Shown: positions 40,835-52,585, numbered from the stretch's first letter. The stretch: 64,000 nt of DNA from Arion vulgaris (GCA_020796225.1 CM036774.1:24210964-24274963); one strand, 5' to 3'. The notes: a model not told the origin generated them from the letters alone. Translations and numbers: made by a program.

Positions 40835-41394
40835 CGAGTAATCATATCTATTCTACACATATGTACATACACATATACCATATATGCATACGTCATTCAA
40901 AGTAAAAAAAACTCATTGTTTTCATCTTATAATAAACTTGAAGCTACTTTGAATGATGTGTACACGTTTGTTATATGTGTATACATGTGTGTATGTATGA
41001 TATTGTCTCGTCTCAAATATATACAAGCAAAGAAATCTTATAGCATGTGTTTGTATAAACACTGTTCGATCAAAATATTACACAATTATTCTGTGTATAG
41101 TTAAAACGAAGCGTTGCAAGGATTCTCCTCAGTAAATCCATTTTAAAAAATGACTCCCAGGTTGTGTTCGTAAGAACGCCCGTATTGCTAGGCAATGGGC
41201 GCCGTAAGAAACAAGGGTAAGGGGAAGGAATTCTGTATTTGTTAATTTGTTTTTTCCGAAGCTCCTAATACTTGTACACTGTTTCTTTATTGATGATATT
41301 TATTGATTCGGTTGCTTCCCCTGGGAGTTCTTACAAGAAAACCCTCCTTGTTTTCATTCATGTAATTTAATCAAATGTCTCGTAGGACTAACCA
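40835..41394. other. AT-rich non-coding stretch
   Basis: No gene is visible. It contains alternating ATATGTACATACACATATAC sequence. The 62-codon frame at 40916 has no recognisable feature. Confidence 0.5.
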
Positions 41395-41765
41395 CAGCGA
41401 ACTCTAGATAACTAGGCCAGACAACTGACGAGGAAACACCTGACCTAGATTAAAGCAGGGGGTTGGAATATATATATGTTTGATAGAACACTGCAAATTG
41501 TTTTGCAATTTTACTCAATTCTGTGAGTCTATGATTATTTATTGGTGAAACATATTCATAATATTGATATTCCTTATTGTTAAACTTAACTTGTTGAATA
41601 ATATAACTTCGATTTAGCATTTTGTGTTGATTTTAAGATGAAGTCGTCTATATACACCAATACTGTAACGCGAGATCACGTGGTGTAGTTGTGGTCTGAT
41701 TTCCCATAATTCTTACCTGAGTCCTAAGGCCCATAAGTTTATAGTTGGCTCTGGGCTAACAAACT
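41395..41765 (+). repeat. Interspersed repeat U, plus copy
   Basis: Longest plus-strand copy of the family at 3607-3960 (reverse) and 8735-8930 (partial). Confidence 0.7.
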
Positions 41766-41854
41766 GATCGTGTTAGGAAGTTCCCATTTTCAATACAATC
41801 TCCTTCATTCTGGACATAGACAAAGAGTTGTAAATATCATATATAAAGTAAAGA

Positions 41855-41995
41855 AAGTAGTAAAGGAACCCTTTTTAATACCATGTGGTATATAGGGTAA
41901 TACGGCGTTAGGTCCGTATTTTTATTGACAGTCGGCACACGATGGGGGATGTGGTCAACATCCCGCCATTAAATGGCATATATAAGATCTACTGA
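41855..41995 (-). mobile_element. SINE family S3, truncated (antisense)
   Basis: AGTAAAGGAACCCTTTTTAA at the left, then GTCGGCACACGATGGGGGAT; only the 3' 135 bp of S3 are present. Confidence 0.75.
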
Positions 41996-42739
41996 AATTA
42001 TGAATTTGATAATAAAATATACAGAGTCCTGCTAGAAACTACAAGTATTATTAGCAATGAGCTGATTGATTGATTGATTGATTGATAGGACTATAATCAT
42101 TGCACTTGGGTAAGTAACCATCTGTGCCCCGATCTCTTTCTTACATAGGAAAATCTCAGCGGCGGTGCATGAGCTCCACAGCACCGGTAAAGGTCCCCGG
42201 TGTAATTTAGAAGACATCGATATAGGGAGACTGCAGTAAAATTGTGGGAAATGGCAGAAACAGAAATAACAGAGTACTTAGTTTTACAAATACAAAAGCA
42301 ATGACAATACACACAACGTTTCACCCAAAGGCCTTTTATCAAGCAAACGATACAACAGAGTGACGAATTTCACAGCACACTACATATAGACTACGACAGA
42401 GATATATTCTAACGGATATAAAATGAAAATCTGTGACTAAAAACGAATAACGATATAAATGCAGAAAAACTAGAAGTGGAAAAAGAAGAAACAATAAAAA
42501 ATCAAGTAAAATATGATTTATAACATTTAAAATATACACATATAGAATATAGAGCAATAGAAGAGAAAGTACTAAGAAGCATAGGGATGTAGAGTGTTGA
42601 GTCCATGAGGTCGCAAGGTACCATATAACCAAATAAAACGATTCATCAGAGCAAATCGACTACTGATCATCACAGGAACATGATCGGATGGTCGTGACCT
42701 GAAAGTCGCGAGCTCCCAAATGAACACAATGTCTGAAAC
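41996..42739. other. Non-coding stretch
   Basis: Contains a TTGA tetranucleotide run (42065-42086) and the antisense form of the CTTTGGGTGAAACG / CTTGATAAAAGGCC repeat (about 42315-42345) that is also near 15670. No gene is supported. Confidence 0.45.
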
Positions 42740-42887
42740 CAGTGACGGCTAGTGGTTATTTTTCTTGGTGGGGCCAGACACAAATTTTCGGAAAAATCAT
42801 GTTTTTGGAGTATTTATTATTTGTCTATTCCGGGAAGTTATTCCCTTTTCATTTTTGGTGTTGGCCCTTAATGACGAGCCGCCCCTG
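42740..42887 (+). mobile_element. hAT-type MITE, family 1 (complete)
   Basis: Starts CAGTGACGGCTAGTGG and ends ACGAGCCGCCCCTG, inverted ends of about 14 bp. Flanks TCTGAAAC and CCTGAAAC form an 8-bp target duplication with one change. Confidence 0.86.
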
Positions 42888-42924
42888 CCTGAAACAAAAA
42901 AGAGACTCACAAACAGATGCAGAT

Positions 42925-43330
42925 ACCACTCCTAGTCGAAGGACACATGTAAAGATACTGACTTGGCTGTACCCACCTGGACATGCTGGAGTGCAAGGTA
43001 ACGAGCGTGCTGACTTGCTTCCAAACAATGCCTCAACTCAAGCTGTCAAGATACTGACTTGGCTGTACCTACCTGGACATCGGAGTGCAAGTAACGAGCG
43101 TCTGACTTACTTCCAAACAATGCCTCAAGCTGTCAAGATATTGACTTGGCTGTTCCACCTGGACATGCTGGAGTGCAAGGTAAGAGCGTGCTGACTACTT
43201 TCCAAACAATGCACTCAGTCAAGCTGTCAAGATACTGACTTGGCTGTACCCACCTGGACATGCTGGAGTGCAAGGTAACGAGCGTTCTGACTTACTTCCA
43301 AACAATGCCTCGACTCAAGCTGGCAGAAAT
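42925..43330 (+). repeat. Tandem repeat of a retrotransposon RNase H segment, four copies
   Basis: A unit of about 99 bp encodes VKILTWLYPPGHAGVQGNERADLL in the best copy, the 'GHxGVxGNExAD' end of a LINE RNase H domain. Four copies, each with different small deletions (for example CATCGGAGTGCAAGTAACGA), follow one another. Only this short slice of the domain is present. Not functional. Confidence 0.85.
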
Positions 43331-43594
43331 ATGTACAGAGTCGATGTCATCAATGCGGTACACACTCCTTTATATCTTCTTCTTCAGCGATCTCTGGTCA
43401 TGCGCTTAGTTTGCTGTGCACAAACTGTGCAGTAATCTTCAGGTCTATCAGGTTTATCCAAAGCTTAGTTTTTATGTCTACTGGATCTGTGGCCATATGC
43501 TGCTTCTTAGGTCACACAGGGAAGAGGACGTTCTTGCAGGACATGCTACGTTGACAGGTGGAACGCCTGTTGACACTGGCAGAGAGCTGTTTTA

Positions 43595-44305
43595 CTTATT
43601 TCTAGTCTTCTTCTTCTTCTTTGCGTTCGTTCTTTACGACCAATTTTAATGACTCTTTGTGATATGTTTGATCAGTTATCAGTTATATGAGGACTATCAT
43701 AATAGCACTCCGGACATGTCCATAGGTGATCCGATCTCCGCCTCAGCAAATCCAGCAGCTTCCAGCGACCCAACACGCCAGTTCGATGCCGACCAATTAA
43801 TCCCCCTGCATATCTAGCATGTCGCTCCTTGCGGGCCGCACCAACATTGACACCCATCTCTTTCAATCTGGTCAGCGAGTGAGATTCACAGCCCTGAAAC
43901 TTCTCCGTTCGGAAAGACTCTCTCAATGCGTGAAGAATGTCATCTCGATCCATGGCAGCTCCCTCTGACACTGCAGCCAAGCCAGCCAATCCATCAGCAC
44001 GCCCATTACCCCCAACTCCAGTGCGTCCAGGGAAAAAAAATGAAGGTGACCTCCCTGATCACCGTCTGTACCAGTACCTCCACCCAGTTGCGTCTCACCA
44101 TTCCGATTCGACTTTACGAATCATGCTCATGGAGTCACTGAGTATGAAAACACGAGAGTAGTTGTTAGATGCCAACCACCTCACCGCATCCGCAACTGCC
44201 CGAACCGTCATTGTCAAACCACCTGTGCAATTTATAAATTTTCAATCTTTACGTTAAGTTTGATCTTTGCCAAGAACGTGTATACGTTGCACATTGGTTT
44301 CCACT
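43595..44305 (-). mobile_element. SINE S2 (antisense) split by a LINE insertion
   Basis: 43610-43673 is the reverse of an S2 tail (TTTGCGTTCGTTCTTTACGA ... GTTTGATC). The S2 body resumes at 44258 (GTTTGATCTTTGCCAAGAAC). The 8-bp repeat GTTTGATC at 43666-43673 and 44258-44265 flanks the inserted LINE piece. Confidence 0.78.
43674..44257 (-). mobile_element. LINE RNase H / C-terminal remnant inserted in an S2 SINE (antisense)
   Basis: On the minus strand, from 44230 down: AVADAVRWLASNNYSRVFIL, SDSMSMIRKVESEW, then after shifts MAGLAAVSEGAAMDRDDILH and GAARKERHARYAGGLIGRHR, ending WTCPECYYDS. This is the RNase H domain and C-terminus of a jockey-like LINE. The same family is present at 51640-52014. 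Confidence 0.85.
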
Positions 44306-46345
44306 ACTTGTGGAAAAGAAAAGAGCCCTAATAAATTACAAAAAGAAACTCTCGCAAAGTTCAAAGGACCATCTTCAGCACACAAAATCAGTATTACAAC
44401 GAGAGTCAATGAGTGTGCAAATGAATACTGGTCAAATCTATGTTCTGCGATACAAAATGCTGCAGATATGGGCAACACAAAGGCAAGGTACGAAAATATC
44501 AGAGTAGCTCTGGGACCAAACATAACAAAAATTGCCCCACTGAGATCGGAAACAGGTGAGCCAATAACAGATACGATCAAACAGCTCGAAAGATGGGTGG
44601 AACATTATTCACATCTTTACTCTGTGGAGAAACCAGCACACCTAGTCCTCGATCAGATCATACCGAACCATCATGACCTAACCGAGCTGGATACCGAAGA
44701 GTTGGAACTTTATGAAGCAATCAACAGACTTTCAAATTGCAAGGCATCAGGACTAGACAACATTCCTGAAGAAATCCTCAAATATAATAGGGATGTCCTT
44801 CTGCCCACCTCTACCCTCTCCTTATTCAGTGCTGGAGAGAGGGAGCATTTCCTCAGGACATGAGGGATACAAAGATAGTGACACTCTATAAAAACAAAGG
44901 GGATAAGGGGATTGTAACAACTACAGAGGCATCTCCATTTTAAGTGTCGCAGGCAAAGCTTTTGCACTAGTCCTTTCAAAACGACTACAGAAACTGGCGG
45001 AGCGTGTTCTTCCAGAGTCACAATGTGGATTCAGAGCTAGACGGTCAACAACTGACATGATATTTACCCTTCGACAGCTACAAGAGAAGTGCAGAGAGCA
45101 GAGCAAGCCTTTATGTATTGCTTTCGTAGATCTAACTAAGGCATTTGACACAGTCAGCAGGCCAAGTCTTTATAAAATACTGAAGCATATTAGCTGTCCC
45201 CCAAAGTTGCTCCAATTGATTGTCTCCTTCCATGAAGGCATGAAAGCCAGCATACAGTTTGATGGCAGCACATCTGATAGTTTCGAGGTTAAGAGTGAAG
45301 TCAAGCAGGGCTGTGTCCTTGCACCCACTCTCTTTGGCATCTTCTTCGCAGTTCTTTTAAAGCCACGCCTTAGGGACGCTGATGGTGATGTTTTCATCCC
45401 ACTAGATTTGATGTTTCACTCTTTAACTTGGCTGCTTAAGAGCCAGACAAAACGACGGAAATTCTTCTCAATGACCTCCTTTTCGCTGACGATGCTGCTT
45501 TAAGTCGTCCACATTGAGACTACACTGCAATGCCTAATCAATAATTTGTCAATGGCATGCGTTATTTTCTCTGACTATAAGTCTCTCCAAAACATTTTTA
45601 TGTCAGGAGGTAACACAACAAATATTACTTTAAATGGTAACCATCTAACACCAGTTCAAAAATTATTCTATCTTGGGTCCATTGTCACTGCCAGCCTTTC
45701 TCTTGATGAAGAAATCAACGCTCGTATAGGGAGTGCGGCTACTACATTCGGCAAACTATCAAAGCGAGCGTAAGACAACACAAAACTGACATTGCAGACG
45801 AAGATTCAAATATATGAGCCTGTGTAATTAGTTCTTTACTATATGGCTCAGAACCATGTACAGCCTACTCAAGACACGAGAGGAGACTTAACATCTTTCA
45901 CCTTCGATGTCTCCGCAAGATTATGAACATCAGGTGGTACGACAAGATAACCAACTCTGAAGTACTGCAATGTGCAAACCTGCCTTCCATCATGGGAATG
46001 CTCAGCAGTAGACGAGTAAGATGGTTGGGACATTTGAGAAGAATGGAAACTTATCGCATACCAAAACAAATGTTGTTCTGTGAACTTTCGGAGGAAGAGG
46101 CACCAGGGCAGACCACTGCTCAGATATAACGATGTCTGCAAAGCTTCAATGAAAAACTTTTCTATAGGTCAAAGCACTTGGGAAAAACTGGCTGATTACA
46201 GAGCTGTGTGCAAAGCCAAATTACGCAAGGGCGCAGAGTCTTTGAGAAGAGACTTATGTATGAGCTGAAAGACAAGAGAAAAAGCGAAAACTCAGAAGTT
46301 GTCACAGTAAAAACTCTTGACCAAGTTGACGACGTCCTTAAAGTT
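44300..46345 (+). pseudogene. LINE ORF2 remnant spanning linker, reverse transcriptase and C-terminus
   Basis: In order: a linker (NECANEYWSNLCSAIQNAAD, RYENIRVALGP, SNCKASGLDNIPEEILK), then after a shift RT blocks with FVDLTKAFDTVSR (45125-45165), VKQGCVLAPTLFGIFF (45300-45350), a degraded region where the catalytic Y/F-x-D-D should be (45485-45500 reads LADDAA in another frame), then FYLGSIVTASLSLDEEINAR and INIRWYDKITNSEVL, WLGHLRRMETYRIPKQMLF. Several frameshifts break it. It is about 2 kb long, the longest LINE in the window apart from 4640-6185. Inactive. Confidence 0.88.
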
Positions 46346-46484
46346 TAAATTTCACAGTAAAAACTTGCCAATTGACCGTCTGTAAAGATGAAAAAGCTCA
46401 TATAGTGGAGTTTATGAGATAGTTTTGTTTTATTTGAGAGTTTGAGAGATTAACACCTGATAATTAATATTTTGTTTTCTTTAT

Positions 46485-46737
46485 TGTAGCGTAGTTATTA
46501 GTGAACTCGCTTCGCAAGGCTGGTGGTCTGAGTTCAGTCCGTGTGGAATTTTTCCCGACCGCGACGGCTCACAGGTCGACCCAGCCTCAACTGGGTACCA
46601 GACATGCTCTGGGAAAGTAAAGGCGGCGGCGTGATGCTGACCATATCACACATCGTGTGCCCACGGTCAATGAAAAATACAGGCCTAACACTGTATTGAC
46701 CTATATACCACGAGGTTTAAAAGGGTTCCTTTACTTT
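46485..46737 (+). mobile_element. SINE family S3
   Basis: TAGCGTAGTTATTAGTGAAC head, ACTGGGTACCAGACATGCTC body, GGGTTCCTTTACTTTTTGTT 3' end. TTTTGTTTTCTTTATTGT occurs on both sides (46469-46486 and 46736-46754) as a likely target duplication. Confidence 0.82.
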
Positions 46738-46799
46738 TTGTTTTCTTTATTGTGTATTTCATTTATTTGTTGATCATGTGAGAGAACAATATTAGATGA

Positions 46800-47050
46800 G
46801 GGCCTGCCCGATAGATTACCGGGCCAAACTGAGGTGTAAAAATAGAACCTATGTTACATGCCCCATGTCGTAAGGGCGACTAAGGAAGAAGGGCGTGGGG
46901 CTAGCTAACCCACACCGTAAAAACACTAGATGGCTACAGAACGGAGAGCGAACCGAGTAAACGCTGGCTGAAACCGGATACATCGCCGAAGAATAAGCAC
47001 CAGAGCTCCAAATAGTGCTGAAGATGTGACGTAAAACACACCAATGCTAA
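46800..47050. mobile_element. Fragments of SINE S2 (+) and repeat family R (-)
   Basis: 46800-46885 is an S2 head with deletions (ATTACCGGGCCAAACTGAGG). 46935-47040 is the reverse of the 17080-17200 part of family R (GAGCGAACCGAGTAAACGCT). Confidence 0.6.
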
Positions 47051-47422
47051 GGCTGCATGAATCAGATTTCCACATGAATAGAATTTATGGGGAGATCTGG
47101 TACAGGTGATCGCGAGAGAGTGAGAGAGATGAGGGAACTTTCTAAGTTCTTTTGTTTGCTGAAAAGAAAACATTACTAACACAAGGTAAATCGGGTAAAG
47201 ACTTTATTCATTTGACTTAACCCTAAAGTGGGGTTGTAAGTTATATAATTCTACACTACAATATGGTTGAATCGGAGCAATGCATTATTCATTTGGACTT
47301 ACCCTTCAAGTGAACTGGTGTTAGAAGTAGTAGATTTTAATATGAGTTACAACTATTGATTTTTCTTTGCATTTTCTGTTTGAGCACCAATGGGTCTGCC
47401 CGGAGTGCTATGACGTCAGTTA
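47050..47422. other. Non-coding stretch
   Basis: No gene or array is visible. AAGTGGGGTTGTAAGT/AAGTGAACTGGTGTTAGAAG sections hint at an old duplication. Confidence 0.4.
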
Positions 47423-47600
47423 GTAACCAATAACCAATAACCAATAACCAATAACCAATAGAATTCTTAATAATTGAGTTTTATCAAACTATTGATTTTT
47501 TTCTTCAAGCATCCATTTCGTTTAAATATCGATTTGTTTTTAATTATCGACTTTTTGATGCACTCACACACACACACACAATACACACACACACAACTTT
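47423..47600 (+). repeat. Short tandem repeats (TAACCAA)n and (CA)n
   Basis: TAACCAA/TAACCAAT occurs five times at 47423-47460; CA runs lie at 47563-47597. Confidence 0.93.
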
Positions 47601-47689
47601 TAGTAACTCAATGTTGTGCAAGTCAACCTCGCCATGTCGCCTGGCGTCGGCGATAATGTATCTGCACAAACGTCTGTACTTTGAATGAC

Positions 47690-47960
47690 TAAAAGATCGA
47701 ATGTTGACAATATTCCGTACCATGAATTCAGACTGTCAAGAATGTTCTGTCTTTGTCTTTCTCTTTCTCGTTCTCATTAATTTTTACCAGTTGTCCCAAT
47801 TTTTCTTATCTTCCCTTTTTTTATCACATGTTAAAAAATGAGTGACTGTATCTAAAGCAATCATTATTTTTGTAAATATTGACAATAAGCTTTATCTGTG
47901 TCTTGCCCTTTTTCAGCTGTTCAATATTAGTCAGATTAGCATTTTATGTAATTTTTAGCT
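47690..47960 (-). mobile_element. LINE tail remnant (antisense)
   Basis: TTGACAATAAGCTTTATCTGTGTCTTG resembles the antisense LINE end at 2710-2740 and 10605-10630, with a similar order of flanking blocks. Confidence 0.6.
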
Positions 47961-47971
47961 ATTGTGTTTTG

Positions 47972-48135
47972 CAGTGGCGGCTCGTGATAATTTTTGTTGG
48001 TGGGGCCAGACAAAATTTTCGGAAAAATCATGGTTTCGGTTAGGATATATTTTAATCTATAAGATAATAAATATACGTTACACTTTATTTTTGTGGGGCC
48101 TGGCTTCACTGGCCCTTAATAATGAGCCGCCACTG
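47972..48135 (+). mobile_element. hAT-type MITE, family 1 (complete)
   Basis: CAGTGGCGGCTCGTGATAAT ... AATGAGCCGCCACTG, 164 bp with about 14-bp inverted ends. Flanking GTGTTTTG and GTCTTTTG form an 8-bp target duplication with one change. This is the best copy for a consensus. Confidence 0.9.
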
Positions 48136-48139
48136 GTCT

Positions 48140-48480
48140 TTTGTCTTTCCCTAGGTGCATGATGGAATTGGTTGTCCACTTTTGCCATAAGTCGTAGTGG
48201 TGGGAGTTTTAATTTGCGTTCTAGGGCAAAATGAGTCGCCATTGTTGTGTTATTTCCTGTTTATTTAGTGTAGTCTTGACATTGTCTATCCATCTTTTTC
48301 TTGGTCTTCCCTTAGCTCTAGTACCTGATATCTTTTTATTGTATGCTGTCATTGGTGGTTGGTTGTATTCCATTCTCATTAAATGTCCAAAATCACTGTA
48401 TTTGTTGTCTTTCAATGTATTCGGTATTCGATGTTATGCCCACTCTGCTTCTGATTCTTAGCATTCTCCTGTAAAACTCT
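48140..48480 (-). mobile_element. LINE 3' end remnant (antisense)
   Basis: On the minus strand: FGHLMRMEYNQPPMTAYNKK, then RAKGRPRKRWIDNVKTTLN. The same family is at 59990-60310. Confidence 0.82.
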
Positions 48481-48623
48481 ATGTGACTATGATCAAAATT
48501 CATTAGATTAAAAAGTAAAATTCCAACACAATATTTTTACTTCATCTAAATTACATTGGGGACACTCGCCGGTGCTGAAAGGCTCGTGTACTGCCTCTGA
48601 AATCTCCCTGTTAAGAAGAGATA

Positions 48624-48873
48624 CACTGTTCAACTTAAAAGCAGCCTGTGAATGGAGCTAATCTGGCTTATACGTATGGAAATGAGAAGGTTCAGTTATG
48701 ACGTAGTATAGGTCAGTGTGTGATGGTTGTAATTGTAGTGCGGGAAGGGGCGATGAACAAATGTGACGTAGAACGAACTAGTCAGAACCGGTTTAAATAG
48801 TAAATGACGAGATGCAATGCGTACGGGCAAATTTCTATTTATCACTGGGGCTTGCTTTAAGTTCAACACCCTG
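48624..48873 (+). mobile_element. Tc1/mariner-type MITE, copy 3
   Basis: Ends CACTGTTCAACTTAAAAGC and TTAAGTTCAACACCCTG; TA precedes it but is mutated after it. It is more decayed than copies 1 and 2. Confidence 0.82.
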
Positions 48874-49019
48874 CAATGATAATTGTCCTATAATTCCATC
48901 AATCATACTGGCTACAAGGAACAGATTAGGGGAAGATCATCCAGAAATGAAGAGGATGATGCATACCACCAAGTAGAGAAGTACAGGTTGTCATTTTTCG
49001 TCTACGAACAGGACACAGT

Positions 49020-49565
49020 AGACTGAGTTACCATCTGTATCATCATCATCAAATAGCTTGTCCTGAGCAGAACTTGACTACCCCAACAGTCCTCCGGAAC
49101 TTCTCTCTCTCATAGGCCAGATGTCCTGCCTCTGCAGCTGTCATGTTTAAACCATCAGTTACATCCTGAATCCATATTTTCCCTGGTCTTCCTCTTCTTC
49201 TCTTTGCCGGTATGCCTTCTTCCATGATGGTCTTCTCCAGCCCTTCGTGTCTTTTTATATGTCAAAATATTTCAATTTTCTATTTCTATTTGTAGCATCA
49301 GCCAGTTTTCTTTGATTTTGAGTTCTTTCTGGATAGATCTATTTGTTCTCTTCTCTGTCCAAGATATACGAAGGACTCTTCTTAACACTTATATTCAAAA
49401 CACATATATGTTTTTCCACTGCTTTATTAAATGTCCATGCTTTACACCTATACGTTGCCACTGGGAATATGCATGCTCTTAGTATTCTGATCTTTGTTTT
49501 CTTATCAGTTCCGTTCCATACTGTTTTCAGTGCCATCTGTACAACAAGTACAAAGTAGGCCTTTC
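49020..49565 (-). mobile_element. LINE C-terminal remnant (antisense)
   Basis: 49339-49536 (minus) reads TKIRILRACIFPVATYRCKAW and KSPSYILDREENK. 49060-49250 reads as the end of the same element (a GRPGKIWIQDV-like block). The plus-strand copy at 52060-53280 is in the same order. Confidence 0.78.
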
Positions 49566-49619
49566 TGACATATGCACATGTTACACCAGCAAGTTACCAG
49601 AGACACACATACTACAAGA

Positions 49620-49875
49620 AGGGGGTCTCTGTGGTTGAGTAGTTAAGCCCTTTACATTGCGAGTCGAAGGTCGTGGGTTCGGATCCGGACCACGAAATTT
49701 TGTTCACCAATGCAGTTTTTTCCCCAGAGATCCCTAGGATTGTTACCGGAGCTAAGGAGTTCGTGCTTTGTGCAATACCCTCGGCAGGTGGCGTGCCATT
49801 TCTGCTGAGAGGGACCGAGCCGTATGGGTTAAAATCCGGTGCAATGAAGTCAATCCTTCGGCTTTAAAACCATTT
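49620..49875 (+). mobile_element. SINE family S5 (tRNA-derived head)
   Basis: GTCTCTGTGGTTGAGTAGTT (A box-like) and GGGTTCGGATCC (B box) are at tRNA-like spacing, followed by a body with GCGTGCCATTTCTGCTGAGA and a CCTTCGGCTTTAAAACC end. It is the only copy seen in full. A tRNA gene is unlikely because the acceptor stem does not close. Confidence 0.65.
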
Positions 49876-49929
49876 TTAACTCGTACAAGAATGCACAACA
49901 TACAATGAACGAGAAACACATGGCTGATC

Positions 49930-50100
49930 CCCATGTCAGTCCAAGACAAGCTATATTGAGATGTACATAGACTCTAGTTGACCACTAACTACTTTAGAAG
50001 TTATATAAGTCGATGTTAGTCCAAGACAAGCTATATAGAGATGTACATGGACTCTGGTTGACCACTAACTACTTTAGAAGTAACAAATCGATGTAAGATA
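49930..50100 (+). repeat. Two diverged units related to the 79-bp satellite
   Basis: GATGTACATAGACTCTAGTT followed by GACCACTAACTACTTTAGAA occurs twice. The same unit forms the large array at 61825-63225. Confidence 0.85.
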
Positions 50101-50640
50101 ACGTTCGGGAACAAAAAGAAGGATCAATCAGACTACTGTGTTGACGGTACTGACCCGGTGAGACATGCACCTGTGTCGCAACCCTGTGTTGTCATACGTT
50201 ACCTGGCGTCACGGTCTGTATATTTTCGTAACACGCCATTAAAATGGTGCACTTCCTCTTTCTGGTTCAGTTAGTTTAATATTCGCCTTCCAATAAATGA
50301 TAGTTGCATTCTTAGAAGTACCCAGTTTCATTTCGGTGTTGACGCAGTTCGATTTCTTTTCAATTCAATAAAACAGCGGTCACGTGTCTTAGAAACGAAC
50401 CCTATTCAAACCAGGCATGCACAAACCTGTTATATTGATATGTGGTGCGTTATCGGGGCCAGTGATTGATAGTTATTAAGTGTTAGATCTACAGAGCTGC
50501 ATTCTGAGTTATACGTTAGAAGTGGAGTTTCGTGTCTGTCCTTGCACACTCTTATCTTAAGTAAGTGAATTAATAACAAATGATAAATGCAAGTAAGTGA
50601 ACTATTATATATATTTCTCTCGTACCGTTAAAGTTACACA
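50100..50640. other. Non-coding stretch
   Basis: No gene, array or recognisable mobile element is visible. Confidence 0.45.
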
Positions 50641-51060
50641 TGACCTGTAAGTAATTTCTCCATTCCGCTCTGTCCTGGTCAACTCTCTCATCTCTTCCAA
50701 CATATGATAAATGCAAGTAAGTGAACTATTATATATATTTCTCTCGTTCCGTTATAGTTACATAAGGTCTGCAAGTAATTTCTTCATACCGCTCTATCCT
50801 GGGCAACTCGTTCAATCTCTTCCATGGAATTGAGTCCGATATTTCTTGCCTCTCTCAGCAAAGCTCGTTTCAGGATTTCAGTAGGACGTCCTCTCTTTCT
50901 TAAACCCTTTGACTTCTACTTCAATGCCGGATAATCTTGATAATCTAACATTGATAATCTTTGATGCTTTCTTTTCATGGTATGCTAACATATCTCCATC
51001 TTCTCCTTCTTATAATAGTTGTTACTAGTGATTGACAATAGACATATCTATCCATGTATT
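50640..51060 (-). mobile_element. LINE 3' end (antisense) with a partial tandem duplication
   Basis: 50570-50690 and 50700-50820 share AAGTAAGTGAACTATTATAT and CTGCAAGTAATTTCT. The remainder matches the LINE tail at 3150-3430. Confidence 0.7.
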
Positions 51061-51282
51061 TCAGTTCACTATCATCTTGTAAATTCGATGTACAACATTA
51101 TGTTAATATTCATTGTTTTTCGTGCTAACATCTATTGTTCAAATTCGGTATAGTTAACTAATAGCATATAGACAATGAAAATAAGTTAGCTAGATATTCC
51201 TTTTTCTTTCATTAAGTGTGATTTACCCCACAACGTCAGGATAAGCAGAGATTTCTAGAACACACTCTTGTGTGTGTTTTGT
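51060..51282. other. AT-rich non-coding stretch
   Basis: No feature is seen. Confidence 0.4.
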
Positions 51283-51562
51283 GTGACTCTCTATGGTAGC
51301 TGATACCAGGGAATTCTTGTCAGGTGTCCAAATATGTTCACTGCTAACTTTGTGTGACTCTCTATGGTAGCGATACAGGGATTCTTGTCAGGTGTCCAAA
51401 TATGTTCACTGCTAACTTTGTGTGACTCTCTATGGTAGACGATACAAGGGTATTCTTGTCAGGTGTCCAAATATGTTCACTGCTAACTTTGTGTGACTCT
51501 CTATGGTAGCCGATACAAGGGTATTCTTGTCAGGTGTCCAAATATGTTCACTGCTAACAGAA
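51283..51562 (+). repeat. About 68-bp tandem repeat, four copies
   Basis: CTTTGTGTGACTCTCTATGG, GTATTCTTGTCAGGTGTCCA and AATATGTTCACTGCTAAC recur four times. The second copy has several single-base gaps. Confidence 0.92.
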
Positions 51563-51639
51563 AGGAGATGAAGGAAATTACAAGAAGAACAAGCATTGCC
51601 CAACAAAACAATTAATACAGTATGGAATGGAACTGATGG

Positions 51640-52020
51640 GAAAACAAAGCTCAGTTTCAGTTTGGAATATCTTCATTGCACTCCGGACATGTCCATATGT
51701 GCTCCGATCTCCTTCGCAATATCTCCAACACCGTCCAGCGACTGACAGTACCACTTCGATTTTGATTGAAGAGCCTACTCACGTACCTGTTAATGCTGTT
51801 CTTTTCTTGCTACTCCAATCTTCAAACCCAGCTTCTGCAATCTAGCAGTTGACGTGAATTGGTTTAAATGAAAATCTTCTTTGCGGCCACACTCTATGAG
51901 GGCGTTCAAAATATCAGCTCTATCCATTGGCTGGCCGTCTGATATGGTTGCAGAGCCATCCAGTCTGTCTGCTCTCTCATTGTCAACAAAGATCAGAATA
52001 CTAAGAACATGCATATTCCC
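51640..52020 (-). mobile_element. LINE RNase H remnant (antisense)
   Basis: On the minus strand: NERADRLDGSATISDGQPMD and RADILNALIECGRKEDF, then LGLKIGVARKEQ. Same family as 43674-44257. Confidence 0.82.
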
Positions 52021-52585
52021 AGTGGCAAAAACATGGGTGCGAAGTATGGATATTTAACAAAAGAGTGAAAATATATGTGATTTTGAGTATAAGTGTTGCA
52101 GAGGAATTCTTCGTATATCATGGACAGAGAAGAGAACAAATATATCCAAAAAAAGAACTCAAAATCAAAGAGAACTAACTGATGCTACAAATAATTATGA
52201 GGAGTATAATCAGGAAGTTGAACACAATGAAGAACACATGGCAAAGCACCAGCAAAATATTCAAATTAAAAATACTGAGAACATGCATTTTTCCAGTGGC
52301 TGCTTATGGTTGGGAATCATGGACGATTACACAAACAACAAGAATGAAAAACCAGTCCTTCGAAACGAAATGTTACAGAAAGATCCTACGAATACCATGG
52401 ACAGAAATAAGAAAGAACACTGATGTCCTGAAAGATGTAAATGTTAAAGAGAATTAGCTAATAAACAATATATTATACAGAAAAATTAGATACTCTGGCC
52501 ACATCATGATGGCCTTGAGAGAACAATATTAGAGGGCAGAGTCCCAGGACGCAGAGGCAGACCTAGAATAAAATGACTACAATAT

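Noticed and set aside
42065..43330. CRISPR-like or other prokaryotic repeat array
   Set aside because: The tandem units here and elsewhere have no constant spacers and the sequence has spliced eukaryotic genes; they are ordinary minisatellites.
49625..49700. A functional tRNA gene
   Set aside because: A and B box-like sequences are present, but the acceptor stem does not pair and a SINE body follows.
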